64,000 nucleotides of DNA from Pseudogulbenkiania sp. MAI-1 (lineage in GTDB: Bacteria > Pseudomonadota > Gammaproteobacteria > Burkholderiales > Chromobacteriaceae): NCBI RefSeq assembly GCF_000527175.1, contig NZ_AZUR01000001.1, positions 581,501 through 645,500 on the forward strand. Reading direction: 5' to 3'. Positions 8,549-18,756 of this stretch are shown here, in pieces. Under the pieces are notes generated by a model. The model saw only the letters and a program-made list of their open reading frames with translations. It did no database searches and had not been told where the DNA came from. The number at the start of each line of letters is the position of its first letter. Position 1 is the stretch's first letter. Position numbers and translations under genes: made by a program.

Positions 8549-9415
8549 TCAGTAGAAGCGCGGCTGGCCCGGAGGACGGGTCTTGAAGCGCTTGTGCAGC
8601 CAGAAGTACTGGTCGGGCATCTCGCGGATGCGCTCCTCGAGGAAGGCGTTCATGCGCCGCGTGTCGGCTTCGACGTCGTCGGTCGGGTAGTTTTCCCACG
8701 GCGGGTAGTATTCCAGTTCGAAACGGTTGCCGACGCGGCGCGCGATCACCGGCACCACGTGCGCCTTGGACAGCTTGGCGATGCGCGACAGGCCGGGGAT
8801 GGTGGCGGCGTCGGTGTCGAAGAATTTGACGAAGATGGAGTCGCGCGGGCCGAAGTCCTGGTCGGGTAGGTAGAGGAAGGGCGCGTGGTCCTGGCGCATC
8901 GCCTTGATGATCGAGCGCAGGCTTTCCTGGCGCGACACGATGTAGCAGTTGTCGTAGCGCTGGCGGCCCTTGTAGATCTGTGCGTCGAGCTCGCGGTTCT
9001 TCTGGTGCGAGTAGACGCTGACCAGCGGGATGTCCTGGTTCATGCGGTAGGCACCCATCTCGAAGGCGACGAAATGGGGGTAGAACAGGATGACGTCTTC
9101 GCCCTTGGTGCGCAGGTCGGTGACGTAGTGCAGGTTCTTGACCGTGACGAGCTTGCGGATGCGCTCGGCCGAGCTCCACCAGCATACGCCGTATTCCAGC
9201 GCGAGCCGGATCATGTGGCGGAAGTTGCGGCGGATCAGGCGCTTGCGTTCGGCCAGCGACATGTCGGGAAAGCACAGCCGCAGGTTGATCAGGCCGACGC
9301 GGCGCCGCTCGCGCGCCAGGGCGTAGGCGAGGCTGCCGAGTAGCCAGGCGAGCGCGCCGATCAGCCACATCGGCAGCAGGCGGAGCAGCCACAGCAGGGC
9401 GAAAACGATCTTCAT
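8549..9415 (-). CDS. LpxL/HtrB-family lysophospholipid acyltransferase (H-x4-E type)
   Basis: This is a lipid A late acyltransferase family enzyme, transferring a secondary acyl chain to Kdo-lipid A at the inner membrane. The 288-aa protein starts with a hydrophobic anchor (residues 3-30). It carries the LPLAT catalytic motif HFVAFE (H-x4-E) near residue 114 and DQDFG near residue 186. The family's usual length is about 300. It is the second gene of a minus-strand pair, nine bases after a related enzyme with an H-x4-D motif. Which lipid A position it serves (LpxL, LpxM or LpxP role) cannot be read from sequence alone. Confidence 0.9.
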   Translation of the reverse strand: MKIVFALLWLLRLLPMWLIGALAWLLGSLAYALARERRRVGLINLRLCFPDMSLAERKRLIRRNFRHMIRLALEYGVCWWSSAERIRKLVTVKNLHYVTDLRTKGEDVILFYPHFVAFEMGAYRMNQDIPLVSVYSHQKNRELDAQIYKGRQRYDNCYIVSRQESLRSIIKAMRQDHAPFLYLPDQDFGPRDSIFVKFFDTDAATIPGLSRIAKLSKAHVVPVIARRVGNRFELEYYPPWENYPTDDVEADTRRMNAFLEERIREMPDQYFWLHKRFKTRPPGQPRFY

Positions 9416-9424
9416 TGTTGCTTG

Positions 9425-10312
9425 TTATCCTCGTTGCGGGGTGGGCCGGCTGACGCCGGCCGGGCATTTGTAACGGTTGTAGCTCCACAGGTACTGCGCG
9501 GGGTAGCGGCGGATCAGGGTCTCGACGGCGCGGTTGAGCGTCGTGGCATCCTGTTCCTTGTCGCCGCTGAACGGTTCCGGCAGCGGTTCGATGTGCACTG
9601 CGAAACCGGCCCCCCTGGGCAGACGCTCGCCGGTGAACAGCAGCACCTCGACGCCGGAGAGCTGTGCCAGGCGCGGCACCAGCGTCATGGTGTAGGCGGG
9701 CTGGCCGAAGAACGGCGCCCACACGCCTTCGCCGTTGCCCGGCACCTGGTCGGGCAGGATGATGGTGGCCTCGCCGGACTTCAACGCCTTCATCAGCACG
9801 CGCACGCCGGCGCCGGTGGCCGGCGCGGTCTTGCCCTTGCCGCGGCTGCGCCCGGCCTGCATCACCGGTTCCAGCCAGGCGAGCTTGGGCGGACGGTACA
9901 TGGCGGTGAGCGGGAAGGGCAGGCGCGAGCTGATGTAGCGCCCGGCGATGTCGTAGCTGCCCAGGTGCGGTGTGACGAAGACGATGCCGTGCCCGGCGGC
10001 GAGGGCTTTCTCGACGTGTTCCCAGCCGCTGCAGTGGCGCACCATGGCGGCGATGTCGTCCGGCTCGCGGCACCAGGCGATGGCCAGTTCCAGCGCGCCC
10101 TTGCCGGTTTCTGCGGCGGATTGTTTGACTAAGTCTTGGAAAACCTGATAAGTTTTGCCGATTTGACTTGACCTAAGATTTTCCTCCAGTCTCGCCGCGA
10201 AGCGGGGGGACAGATGATAGGTAAGCCGTCCCAGGCAGGCCCCCAGCCCCTGCAGCCACGAGAGTGGCAGCCGCGCGAGGAGGGAGAGCAGAAAATGGAC
10301 CAACGTTGCCAT
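9425..10312 (-). CDS. LpxL/HtrB-family lysophospholipid acyltransferase (H-x4-D type)
   Basis: This is the first gene of the pair and also a lipid A biosynthesis acyltransferase. The 295-aa product has an N-terminal hydrophobic segment, the catalytic HLGSYD (H-x4-D) near residue 117, the RPPK stretch, and DQVPGNGEGVWAPFFG, a signature of this family. The ATG at 10312 is chosen over a GTG one codon upstream. No good ribosome site is seen for either. It is transcribed away from metK across an 80-base spacer. An lpxL-type gene beside metK is a common betaproteobacterial arrangement. Confidence 0.9.
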   Translation of the reverse strand: MATLVHFLLSLLARLPLSWLQGLGACLGRLTYHLSPRFAARLEENLRSSQIGKTYQVFQDLVKQSAAETGKGALELAIAWCREPDDIAAMVRHCSGWEHVEKALAAGHGIVFVTPHLGSYDIAGRYISSRLPFPLTAMYRPPKLAWLEPVMQAGRSRGKGKTAPATGAGVRVLMKALKSGEATIILPDQVPGNGEGVWAPFFGQPAYTMTLVPRLAQLSGVEVLLFTGERLPRGAGFAVHIEPLPEPFSGDKEQDATTLNRAVETLIRRYPAQYLWSYNRYKCPAGVSRPTPQRG

Positions 10313-10391
10313 CACGGGTTCAGAATCAGAAGTGGAAGCGGCCTATTTTATCATCCTTCAGTTTTAGGCTTTCTCCGGGAATGAAAAATCA

Positions 10392-11561
10392 ATGAGCGAA
10401 TACCTGTTTACTTCCGAATCGGTGTCTGAAGGGCATCCGGACAAAGTAGCCGACCAGATTTCCGACGCCATCCTCGACGCCATTCTGCGCGAGGACAAGC
10501 ACGCCCGTGTTGCCGCCGAGACGCTGGTGAACACCGGCCTGGTGGTGCTGGCCGGCGAGATCACTACCACCGCCAACGTCGATTACATCAAGATCGCCCG
10601 CGAAACCGTCAAGCGCATCGGCTACGACAACGCCGACATGGGCTTCGACTACCGCGGCTGCGCCGTGCTGGTGGGCTACGACAAGCAGTCGCCGGACATC
10701 GCCCAGGGTGTGAACGAAGGTGAAGGCCTCGATCTCGACCAGGGCGCCGGCGACCAGGGCTTGATGTTCGGCTACGCCTGCGACGAGACCCCGACGCTGA
10801 TGCCGTTCCCGATCTACTACGCGCACCGCCTGGTGCAGCGTCAGGCCGAGCTGCGCAAGGACGGCCGCCTGCCGTGGCTGCGCCCGGACGCCAAGAGCCA
10901 GATCACCTGCGTTTACGACAGCGAGACCGGTCTGCCCAAGCGCATCGACACCGTGGTGCTGTCGACCCAGCACGCGCCGGACATCGACCACAAGGCGCTG
11001 ACCGAGGCGGTGATCGAGGACATCATCAAGCCGGTGCTGCCGCCGGAGATGCTGACCGCAGAGACCCGCTTCCTGATCAACCCGACCGGCCGCTTCGTCA
11101 TCGGCGGCCCGCAGGGCGACTGCGGCTTGACCGGGCGCAAGATCATCGTCGACACCTACGGCGGTGCGGCGCCGCACGGCGGTGGCGCGTTCTCCGGCAA
11201 GGACCCGTCCAAGGTCGACCGCTCGGCCGCCTACGCCGGCCGCTACGTGGCGAAGAACATCGTCGCCGCCGGTCTCGCGCGCCAGTGCCAGATCCAGGTT
11301 TCCTACGCCATCGGCGTGGCCCAGCCGACGTCGATCTCGGTGGACACCTTCGGCACCAACGTGATCCCGAACGAGCAGATCGTCGAGTTGGTGAAGCAGC
11401 ACTTCGACCTGCGTCCGAAGGGCATCATCAAGGAGCTCGACCTGTTGCGCCCGATCTACAGCAAGACCGCCGCCTACGGCCATTTCGGCCGCGAAGAGCC
11501 GGAGTTCACCTGGGAGCGCACCGACAAGGTGGAGGCGCTGCGCGCCGCTGCCGGGCTGTAA
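10392..11561 (+). CDS. metK: S-adenosylmethionine synthetase
   Basis: MetK makes S-adenosylmethionine from methionine and ATP in the cytoplasm. The 389-aa product has the family length and motifs: GHPDK at residues 14-18, DQGAGDQGLMFGYA near 117, and the glycine-rich GGGAFSGKDPSKVDRS loop near 260. I see no SAM riboswitch in the 80-base spacer shared with the divergent acyltransferase genes. Together with ahcY and metF downstream it forms a methyl-cycle cluster. Confidence 0.98.
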   Translation: MSEYLFTSESVSEGHPDKVADQISDAILDAILREDKHARVAAETLVNTGLVVLAGEITTTANVDYIKIARETVKRIGYDNADMGFDYRGCAVLVGYDKQSPDIAQGVNEGEGLDLDQGAGDQGLMFGYACDETPTLMPFPIYYAHRLVQRQAELRKDGRLPWLRPDAKSQITCVYDSETGLPKRIDTVVLSTQHAPDIDHKALTEAVIEDIIKPVLPPEMLTAETRFLINPTGRFVIGGPQGDCGLTGRKIIVDTYGGAAPHGGGAFSGKDPSKVDRSAAYAGRYVAKNIVAAGLARQCQIQVSYAIGVAQPTSISVDTFGTNVIPNEQIVELVKQHFDLRPKGIIKELDLLRPIYSKTAAYGHFGREEPEFTWERTDKVEALRAAAGL

Positions 11562-11584
11562 GCGCACGGCGTTCTCATGCCGGA

Positions 11585-11608
11585 AGCGGGCCGCGTGCCC
11601 GCTTTTTT
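11585..11608 (+). terminator. Terminator after metK
   Basis: A seven-pair stem AGCGGGC/GCCCGCT with a five-base loop is followed by six T. It separates metK from the riboswitch-controlled ahcY unit. Confidence 0.85.
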
Positions 11609-11678
11609 CATGCCGTGGAGCCCTGCAGCTGCCGCGAAAGCGGTGTGGCAGCGCCGCCGCAGCCGGGCTTGTCGACTG

Positions 11679-11706
11679 TTCGGCCGGCCCGTTTTGCAGG
11701 TACAAT
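11679..11706 (+). promoter_or_regulatory. Likely ahcY promoter
   Basis: A good -10 box TACAAT lies at 11701-11706. The matching -35 is poor (TTCGGC at 11679, 16-base spacer). Initiation about seven bases after the -10 would place the 5' end right at the start of the riboswitch, which supports the call. Confidence 0.45.
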
Positions 11707-11716
11707 GCGCGGCTAG

Positions 11717-11780
11717 ACCGAGGAGCGCTGCGAGAGGGATCGACCTCCCAGGCTCGGTTTCCGTAATAACGGCGCTCACC
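11717..11780 (+). promoter_or_regulatory. S-adenosylhomocysteine (SAH) riboswitch
   Basis: The sequence and fold match the SAH riboswitch class known upstream of ahcY in many beta- and gammaproteobacteria. Helix P1 is CCGAG (11718-11722) with CTCGG (11753-11757). GAGCGC (11723-11728) can form the pseudoknot with GCGCTC (11772-11777). The conserved CCGAGGAGCGCTGCG and AGGCTCGG blocks are present. In this class ligand binding turns expression on, so rising SAH would raise SAH hydrolase. The region between it and the ATG contains a further hairpin, CCCGT/ACGGG at 11789-11803. Confidence 0.93.
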
Positions 11781-11848
11781 CTCATAAACCCGTGCCGGAC
11801 GGGCTTGCGGGTGAGCCGCATCCCACCGGCCACATCGTGGAGTTCTTG

Positions 11849-13261
<1,413 letters not shown>

Positions 13262-13288
13262 TGCGCTATTGATGTGAGTACAAGGAAG

Positions 13289-13336
13289 GGCGGGCCGGGC
13301 AGTCCGCCTTTTCCCGCCGCCGTTCGACGGCGGCGG
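13289..13336 (+). terminator. Hairpins between ahcY and metF
   Basis: GGCGG/CCGCC at 13289-13308 followed by TTTT is a weak terminator. Directly after it lies a very stable ten-pair stem (13314-13323 with 13327-13336, three-base loop) lacking a T-tract. Attenuation of readthrough into metF is possible. Confidence 0.5.
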
Positions 13337-13403
13337 ACGACACCACCGGGAATAACGACCGCTTCGGCCATGCTGGGCACGGGGCGGCGACAGAGATCAG
13401 ATC

Positions 13404-14240
13404 ATGAGCACCAAGCCGCGTACCTTCAGTTTCGAGTTTTTCCCGCCGAAGACGGCGGAAAGCATCGCCAAGCTGCGCACCACGCGTCAGCAGTTGGCGC
13501 AGTTCAAGCCCGAGTTCTTCTCCGTCACCTTCGGCGCCGGCGGCACCACGCGCGAGGGCACGTTGGCGACGGTGCTGGAGATCCGCAACGAGGGCCATGC
13601 CGCTGCACCGCACCTGTCGTGCATCGGCTCCACCCGCGAGAACATCCGCGCCATCCTCAACGAGTACAAGAGCCACGGCATCCGCCACATCGTGGCGCTG
13701 CGCGGCGATCTGCCGTCGGGCATGGGCGAGGCTGGCGAGTTCCGCTACGCCAACGAGCTGGTGGCGTTCATCCGCGCCGAGCATGGCGACCACTTCCACA
13801 TCGAAGTGGCGGCCTACCCGGAGTTCCACCCGCAGGCGCGCTCGGCCGAGGACGACCTCAACAACTTCGTGCGCAAGGTGCAGGCCGGCGCCAATTCGGC
13901 GATGACGCAGTATTTCTTCAACGCCGACGCCTACTTCCGCTTCGTCGACGAGGTGCAGGCGCGCGGCGTGGACATCCCGATCGTGCCGGGCATCATGCCG
14001 ATTTCCAACTTCGGCCAGCTGTGCCGCTTCTCCGACATGTGCGGGGCCGAAGTACCGCGCTGGCTGCGCCTGCGGATGCAGTCCTACTATGACGACACCG
14101 CTTCGATCCGCGCACTCGGCCTCGACGTGGTGACCGAACTGTGCGACCGGCTGCTGACGGGCGGCGCCCCCGGCCTGCATTTCTACACGCTGAACCAGGC
14201 CGGCATCGTGTCGACGATCTGGCAACGGCTGGGGCTGTAA
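13404..14240 (+). CDS. metF: 5,10-methylenetetrahydrofolate reductase
   Basis: MetF reduces methylene-THF to methyl-THF with FAD, supplying the methyl group for methionine. The 278-aa TIM-barrel protein shows FEFFPPKT at residues 9-16, SVTFGAGGTTREGT near 41, HLSCIGSTRENIRAIL and the ALRGDLP loop. Length is normal for bacterial MetF. The start has only a weak purine-rich site. It completes the metK-ahcY-metF group and ends against a bidirectional terminator shared with the convergent cyclase gene. Confidence 0.97.
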   Translation: MSTKPRTFSFEFFPPKTAESIAKLRTTRQQLAQFKPEFFSVTFGAGGTTREGTLATVLEIRNEGHAAAPHLSCIGSTRENIRAILNEYKSHGIRHIVALRGDLPSGMGEAGEFRYANELVAFIRAEHGDHFHIEVAAYPEFHPQARSAEDDLNNFVRKVQAGANSAMTQYFFNADAYFRFVDEVQARGVDIPIVPGIMPISNFGQLCRFSDMCGAEVPRWLRLRMQSYYDDTASIRALGLDVVTELCDRLLTGGAPGLHFYTLNQAGIVSTIWQRLGL

Positions 14241-14281
14241 AGCCGTGCATGGCGCCAAGCACTGAACAGTACGACACGCCG

Positions 14282-14303
14282 ACGGCCCCGCGGGGCCGTT
14301 TTT
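14282..14303. terminator. Terminator between convergent metF and cyclase gene
   Basis: An eight-pair GC stem ACGGCCCC/GGGGCCGT with a two-base apex is followed by five T on the plus strand. It abuts the stop codon of the minus-strand cyclase gene. Confidence 0.8.
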
Positions 14304-16156
14304 CATGCCACCGCAGTGGCGGGCCGATGGCTTGCCACGCGGTTGCGCCCGGCCGACTTGGCCAGGTAGAGCGCGCTGTCGGCCTGCTCGATCAGCGTCG
14401 CGACGTGCAGCCCGGGCTGCGGCACGACGCTGGCGAGACCGATGCTGATGGTGACCCAGCGCGCCACGCTGGAGTGCTGGTGCGGGATGCGCAGCGCGGC
14501 TATCGCCAGGCGTAGCGCTTCCGCCTGCAGCCAGGCCGTGTCGGCCGGGCAGTCCGGCAGCAGCACGGTGAACTCCTCGCCACCGGTGCGGGCGAGCAGG
14601 GCGTCGCCGTTGCCGAAGTGGCGCGCCATTTCGGTCGCCACCCGGCACAGGCAGCGGTCGCCTTCGGCATGGCCGTAGCCGTCGTTGTATTGCTTGAAGA
14701 AATCGATGTCGATCGCCAACGCCGAGAAGGGGCGCCCGACGGCACGGGCGAACAGCGCGGACTTCTGCTCGTCGAAGTGGCGTCGGTTGGGGATGCCGGT
14801 GAGGCTGTCGTTGAGTGCGATCAGCGCCAGATGGCGGTTGGCCTGCTCCAATAGCTGGCGCGAGTGTTCCAGTTCTTCCAGCTGGCGCTTGCGCATGATC
14901 ATGTTGGCCAGCAGATCGGCCATCAGGCGCAATTGCTGTCGCTCCTTCTCGTCCCAGTTCCGGGGCTGGCTGACCATGCTGCAGCCGAACAGGCCGATGG
15001 CCTTGCCCTGATAGTCGATGCGCACCATCAACAGGCTCTTTACGTCATACCGGCGCAGGGTGGCGGCAAATTCACCGGCCGCGTCCGGCACGGCCAAGGT
15101 GTCGCCGATGCCGATGAAGCCGTCGGCTTCCAGCCTGGCGGTCAGCCACGGCAGCCGGCTCAGGTCGTCTCCGGTGAAGTCGCGTGTGGTCGGAAGCACC
15201 CCGTGCTCGCACCATTCGTACACGCTGCCGATGGTCCAGGGAGATTCCAGGCCGATCAGGAAGGAGCGCTCCACCTGCATGCCGCGACCGATCTCGGCCA
15301 GCGCCAGCTCGGTGGCCCGATCGACGTCGGCCAGCGGGATGTTGATGAAGCGCGAGGAGATGCGGCCGATCAGTTGCTGGAAGTCCAGCAGCCGGTCGAG
15401 CGCGGCGGTGCGCTCGCCGACCAGTGCGGCAAGGTGGTCGTGGTGCGTTTTCAGCTCGGCTTCGTAGCGCAGCTGCTCGCGCAGGTGGGTGTTGAGGCTC
15501 TCCCGCATCAAGAGGAAGGAGTCGGCCAGTTGGTCGAGTTCATCCGTCCAGCGCCGCGGCCGGCGGCGGATGCTGAACGGAGCCACTGGCTGTCCCGGGC
15601 GGAAGGTGCGTACCTTGTCGGTCAGCTGCTGCAGCGGCAGGACGAAACGCTGCCGCAGCAGCCACAACAGCAGGGCGACCAGCACCAGCAATTCCAGCAG
15701 ATGTGTCAGCAGCGAATCCAGCAGTTCCCTGCCCAGCGTGGCCAGCAGCGGACGGTCGCGGACGACCACTTCCAGCGTGCCCAGCGGCTTGTCGGGACTC
15801 AGCTCGCTTGTCAGCGGTAGTTCGTAGCGGATTTGATGGGAGCGGGGCGCGGGGGAGGCGTTCGCGCGCAGGGTCTGGCCGTCACGGGTATGCAGCACGA
15901 CGTGGTCGATGCCGGGCAAGCGGGCCAGCGCCTTCAGTTCGCGATGCAGGGCGGGCAGGTCGACGTCCCAGACGCTCTGGGCGATCAGCGGCACGAATAG
16001 CTGCTGCACCGTCTCGTGCATCTTGTTCTGCTGCTGCCGCTCATCCTGCAGCAACAGCCCGATGCGCACGGCGCTGGTAGCCAGGCCAAGCAGCACGCCG
16101 AGCAGCAGTAACTGCGGGATCAGCTGTCGTGCCAGCGATTTGAACGGGCGCGGCAT
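14303..16156 (-). CDS. Membrane-bound GAF-GGDEF diguanylate cyclase
   Basis: The 617-aa protein should make cyclic di-GMP. Order of parts: membrane helix at about 11-33, a periplasmic sensor of some 115 residues, membrane helix 148-168, a HAMP-like linker to about 225, a short coiled coil, a GAF-like domain at about 265-425, and a GGDEF domain at about 440-605. The active-site loop is intact (GGEEF, residues 525-529). The RxxD inhibitory site normally just before it is absent (FGNGDALLART precedes GG), so product feedback at that site is unlikely. It starts four bases after the stop of a periplasmic binding protein gene, suggesting the two act as a receptor pair. Confidence 0.9.
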   Translation of the reverse strand: MPRPFKSLARQLIPQLLLLGVLLGLATSAVRIGLLLQDERQQQNKMHETVQQLFVPLIAQSVWDVDLPALHRELKALARLPGIDHVVLHTRDGQTLRANASPAPRSHQIRYELPLTSELSPDKPLGTLEVVVRDRPLLATLGRELLDSLLTHLLELLVLVALLLWLLRQRFVLPLQQLTDKVRTFRPGQPVAPFSIRRRPRRWTDELDQLADSFLLMRESLNTHLREQLRYEAELKTHHDHLAALVGERTAALDRLLDFQQLIGRISSRFINIPLADVDRATELALAEIGRGMQVERSFLIGLESPWTIGSVYEWCEHGVLPTTRDFTGDDLSRLPWLTARLEADGFIGIGDTLAVPDAAGEFAATLRRYDVKSLLMVRIDYQGKAIGLFGCSMVSQPRNWDEKERQQLRLMADLLANMIMRKRQLEELEHSRQLLEQANRHLALIALNDSLTGIPNRRHFDEQKSALFARAVGRPFSALAIDIDFFKQYNDGYGHAEGDRCLCRVATEMARHFGNGDALLARTGGEEFTVLLPDCPADTAWLQAEALRLAIAALRIPHQHSSVARWVTISIGLASVVPQPGLHVATLIEQADSALYLAKSAGRNRVASHRPATAVA

Positions 16157-16159
16157 GGT

Positions 16160-17251
16160 TTACTCCAGCACCCGCTGGAAGCGGAAATCGTAATGCCGGA
16201 GCGTCGGGTTCAGCCGGCGCGAGAAGCGCCGGAAGCCGATGCCGTCGAAGTCGTTGCCGGCGAATTTATCGAGATAGCGTTGCGCCATGGCTGGGGTGAT
16301 CAGGCCGAAGATCGGCTTCCTCAACTCCAGCCCCTCGGTGGCGAAGTCCTTGCCGTGGGCGTAGTCGTAGAGCATGACCAGTGCCCACGCCCCGGTCAGG
16401 AAGTGCCCGCCGCTGAGCGCGCTGATCTCGCCGTCGATGCGGGCGCGCATCACTTCCTGCGAGTTGTTGACGGTGGCGATCAGCACGTCGCGGCCGGGCT
16501 GCCGGCCGTATTCCTGCAGGCTCTGACGCACGCCGAACGCCATCAGGTCGTTGGCGGTCCAGATCAGCCGGGTGCGGGGATGGCGCGCCAACAGCCAGTT
16601 GGCTTGTTGGTAGGCTCGTTCGCGCTGCCACATGCCGTTGACCACCTGAACCAACCGCACCTGGGGGTAGGCGGCCAGCGCCTGTTGCGCGCCGCGCAGC
16701 CGCTCCACCGAGGCCGGGGTGGCGGGGTCGCCGGAAATCATCAGCAGTTCGGCCGGGGCGTTCAGCAGGCCGCGCTGGCGGGCGGCGGCAATCAGGGCCT
16801 CGAGCGAGTCGTATCCGGCCTGTTCGTTGTCCGGCGCCAGCGAACCCAGCCAGTAGCGCAGTTGCCGGCGCGGGCGGCCGATCTCGGCGCGCTGCTCGGG
16901 CGAGAGTTCGTTGTAGGCGAGCAGGGTGGGGAGGCGGGCAGCGTTGGCGAGCCGCAGCATGGCCGGAGCGACCAGCTTCTCGTTGACCACGATCAGGTAA
17001 TCGGGCTTCTGCGAGCGCGCCGTGACCTGGCGCACCAGATCGATCATCTTCAGATGGTCGCGTTCGGCGTAGAGCACTTCCAGCTCGATGTCGAGATCAC
17101 GCGCGGCGGCCTGCATGGCCTGGCTGGCGCTTAGCCAGTAGGGCTCGTCGTGCCGTCCCGGGTTGACGAAGGCCACGCTGAAGGCGAGGGTGGGCTGCGG
17201 CAGCAGCCAGCATATCAGCGGCAGCAGGACCCCGAACCAGCGACGGGGCAC
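16160..17251 (-). CDS. Periplasmic substrate-binding protein (PBP1/RbsB-LuxP-like)
   Basis: This 363-aa exported protein resembles sugar-type periplasmic binding proteins of the PBP1 fold. The start is the GTG two bases after the Lrp stop, with AGGGCGG upstream. The resulting N-terminus is a clear signal peptide (PRRWFGVLLPLICWLL, cleavage after TLA). Fold markers include VAFVNPG at the first strand, LLMISGDPATPAS near the hinge and IWTANDLMAFGV. No permease or ATPase gene is adjacent. The partner is a membrane diguanylate cyclase, so ligand sensing rather than uptake is the likely role. The ligand is unknown. Confidence 0.85.
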   Translation of the reverse strand: MPRRWFGVLLPLICWLLPQPTLAFSVAFVNPGRHDEPYWLSASQAMQAAARDLDIELEVLYAERDHLKMIDLVRQVTARSQKPDYLIVVNEKLVAPAMLRLANAARLPTLLAYNELSPEQRAEIGRPRRQLRYWLGSLAPDNEQAGYDSLEALIAAARQRGLLNAPAELLMISGDPATPASVERLRGAQQALAAYPQVRLVQVVNGMWQRERAYQQANWLLARHPRTRLIWTANDLMAFGVRQSLQEYGRQPGRDVLIATVNNSQEVMRARIDGEISALSGGHFLTGAWALVMLYDYAHGKDFATEGLELRKPIFGLITPAMAQRYLDKFAGNDFDGIGFRRFSRRLNPTLRHYDFRFQRVLE

Positions 17252-17253
17252 GC

Positions 17254-17733
17254 TCAGCCGCCCTTCAGATGCTCGAGTGGCAGGGCGGCGGTGCGCTTGA
17301 ATTCCTTCAGCACGAAGCTCGACTTGACGTCCTGGATGCCGGGCTGCTGCAGCAGCTGGTCCATCACGAAGCGCGAGAAGTGCTCCATGTCCTCGAAGTA
17401 GACCTGCAGCAGGTAGTCCATCTCGCCGGTCATGGCGTAGCAATTGATGACCTCGGGCCAGCGTTGCACGGCTTCAATGAACAGGTCCAGGTTGCCGCGC
17501 TTCTCCAGCATGACGCGTACGAAGGCTTGCAGGCCCAGGCCGATGCGGGCTGGGTCGAGCAGTGCCACGTACTGGCGGATGACGCCGGATTCCTCCAGCT
17601 GCTTGAGGCGACGCAGGCAGGGCGACGGGGAGAGCGCGATGCGTTCGGCCAACTCGACGTTGCTCAGACGGCCGTTGAGCTGGAGTTCGGCAAGGATTCT
17701 CAGATCTGTCTTGTCTAGGGTGATGTCTGGCAT
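17254..17733 (-). CDS. Lrp/AsnC-family transcriptional regulator
   Basis: The 159-aa protein has an N-terminal winged helix-turn-helix (LDKTDLRILAELQLNGRLSNVELAERIALSPSPCLRRLKQLE) and a C-terminal RAM ligand-binding domain (about 70-150, with the GEMDYLLQV turn). Lrp-family proteins respond to amino acids. It is the first gene of a three-gene minus-strand operon and is divergent from phhA. Control of Phe/Tyr degradation, of its own operon, or of both is therefore likely. A global Lrp role cannot be excluded. Confidence 0.92.
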   Translation of the reverse strand: MPDITLDKTDLRILAELQLNGRLSNVELAERIALSPSPCLRRLKQLEESGVIRQYVALLDPARIGLGLQAFVRVMLEKRGNLDLFIEAVQRWPEVINCYAMTGEMDYLLQVYFEDMEHFSRFVMDQLLQQPGIQDVKSSFVLKEFKRTAALPLEHLKGG

Positions 17734-17904
17734 TTTGTTCTCGTATTTTCGCTAAAGAGTAAAATTTTATTTTAGTTATTAGTAATTTTCGGGTTTCTTT
17801 GCAAGGAAATTGCGAAGCAAATTGCCTAAAATGAGCTTGGAAGCATGTTGCATTTTAACAGTGGCGTCAGACCGCTGCAGATTGTTTACCAAGGAGATAA
17901 CGCC
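17734..17904. promoter_or_regulatory. AT-rich divergent control region lrp / phhA
   Basis: These 171 bases are far more AT-rich than the surroundings. They hold imperfect inverted repeats between 17799 and 17825 (TTTGC/GCAAA, and AAATTGC facing GCAAATT) that could bind the divergently encoded Lrp-type protein. TAAAAT at 17827-17832 could serve as a -10 for phhA, but no well-spaced -35 is obvious. Confidence 0.5.
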
Positions 17905-18690
17905 ATGTACACCGCAGAAGCGGCGCGTGAGCGCGCGGACATGCAGTTGTCCGCCTTGCCGTCCGAACTGGACATTCACAAGGCGGCGGTGCCGGATTAT
18001 ACCGATATCGAGCACCATACCTGGGCCACGCTGCTGAGCAACCAGTGGGCGGTGCTGCCGGGCAGGGCCTGCAACGAATTCCTGGCGGGGCTGTCCCTGA
18101 TCGACTTTCCCACGGAGCGCATCCCGCGCCTGGCCGACATCAGCGACCGCATCGAGGCCTCCACCGGCTGGCGCCTGACCCGGGTCGACGGCATCGTGCC
18201 GGACAAGGAGTTCTTCGAGTTGTTGGCGCAGCGCATCTTCCCGTCCACCGACTTCATCCGCAAGCCCGAGGAGATCGGCTATACCCCGGCGCCGGACATG
18301 TTCCACGACCTGCTGGGGCATGCGCCGCTGTTGTCCAACCCGCGTTTCGCCTCGTTCTTCGAGCGTTTCGGCCGAGCCGGTGTCAAGGCTTTCGAGAGCG
18401 AACATCCCGGCCGCGTCTGGCTGCCGCGCATCTACTGGTACACCGTCGAGTTCGGCCTGATCCGCAACCCGGAAGGCTTGCGCATCTACGGCGCCGGCAT
18501 CCTGTCCTCGCCCAACGAGGTGCTCTACAGCCTGTCGGACAAGACGCGCAAGGTCGACTTCGACATCGGGCTGATCGCCGAGACTTCGTACGACATCTGG
18601 CACATGCAGGATCAGCTGTTCGTGATCGACAGTTTCGACCAATTGGAAAACGAATTCGCCCGCTGGACCGAACAGAACGGTCTGGCTTGA
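17905..18690 (+). CDS. phhA: Phenylalanine 4-monooxygenase
   Basis: PhhA hydroxylates phenylalanine to tyrosine with a tetrahydropterin and non-haem iron. The iron ligands are visible: His134 and His139 in FHDLLGH, and Glu182 in YTVEFG, spaced as in the Chromobacterium violaceum enzyme. PGRACNEF and LRIYGAGILSS are also conserved. The ATG at 17905 has AAGGAG nine bases before it and gives 261 aa. The in-frame upstream extension runs into the AT-rich promoter. It heads the Phe/Tyr catabolic genes. Confidence 0.95.
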   Translation: MYTAEAARERADMQLSALPSELDIHKAAVPDYTDIEHHTWATLLSNQWAVLPGRACNEFLAGLSLIDFPTERIPRLADISDRIEASTGWRLTRVDGIVPDKEFFELLAQRIFPSTDFIRKPEEIGYTPAPDMFHDLLGHAPLLSNPRFASFFERFGRAGVKAFESEHPGRVWLPRIYWYTVEFGLIRNPEGLRIYGAGILSSPNEVLYSLSDKTRKVDFDIGLIAETSYDIWHMQDQLFVIDSFDQLENEFARWTEQNGLA

Positions 18691-18756
18691 GGCTTTGGCA
18701 GTTCCCCCACCCACACAAGGACGGCCCCGGCAGAGGGCTCCGAGGAGAAACGATCA

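Noticed and set aside
10313..10391. SAM riboswitch before metK
   Set aside because: The 80-base spacer lacks room and lacks the conserved cores of known SAM riboswitch classes.
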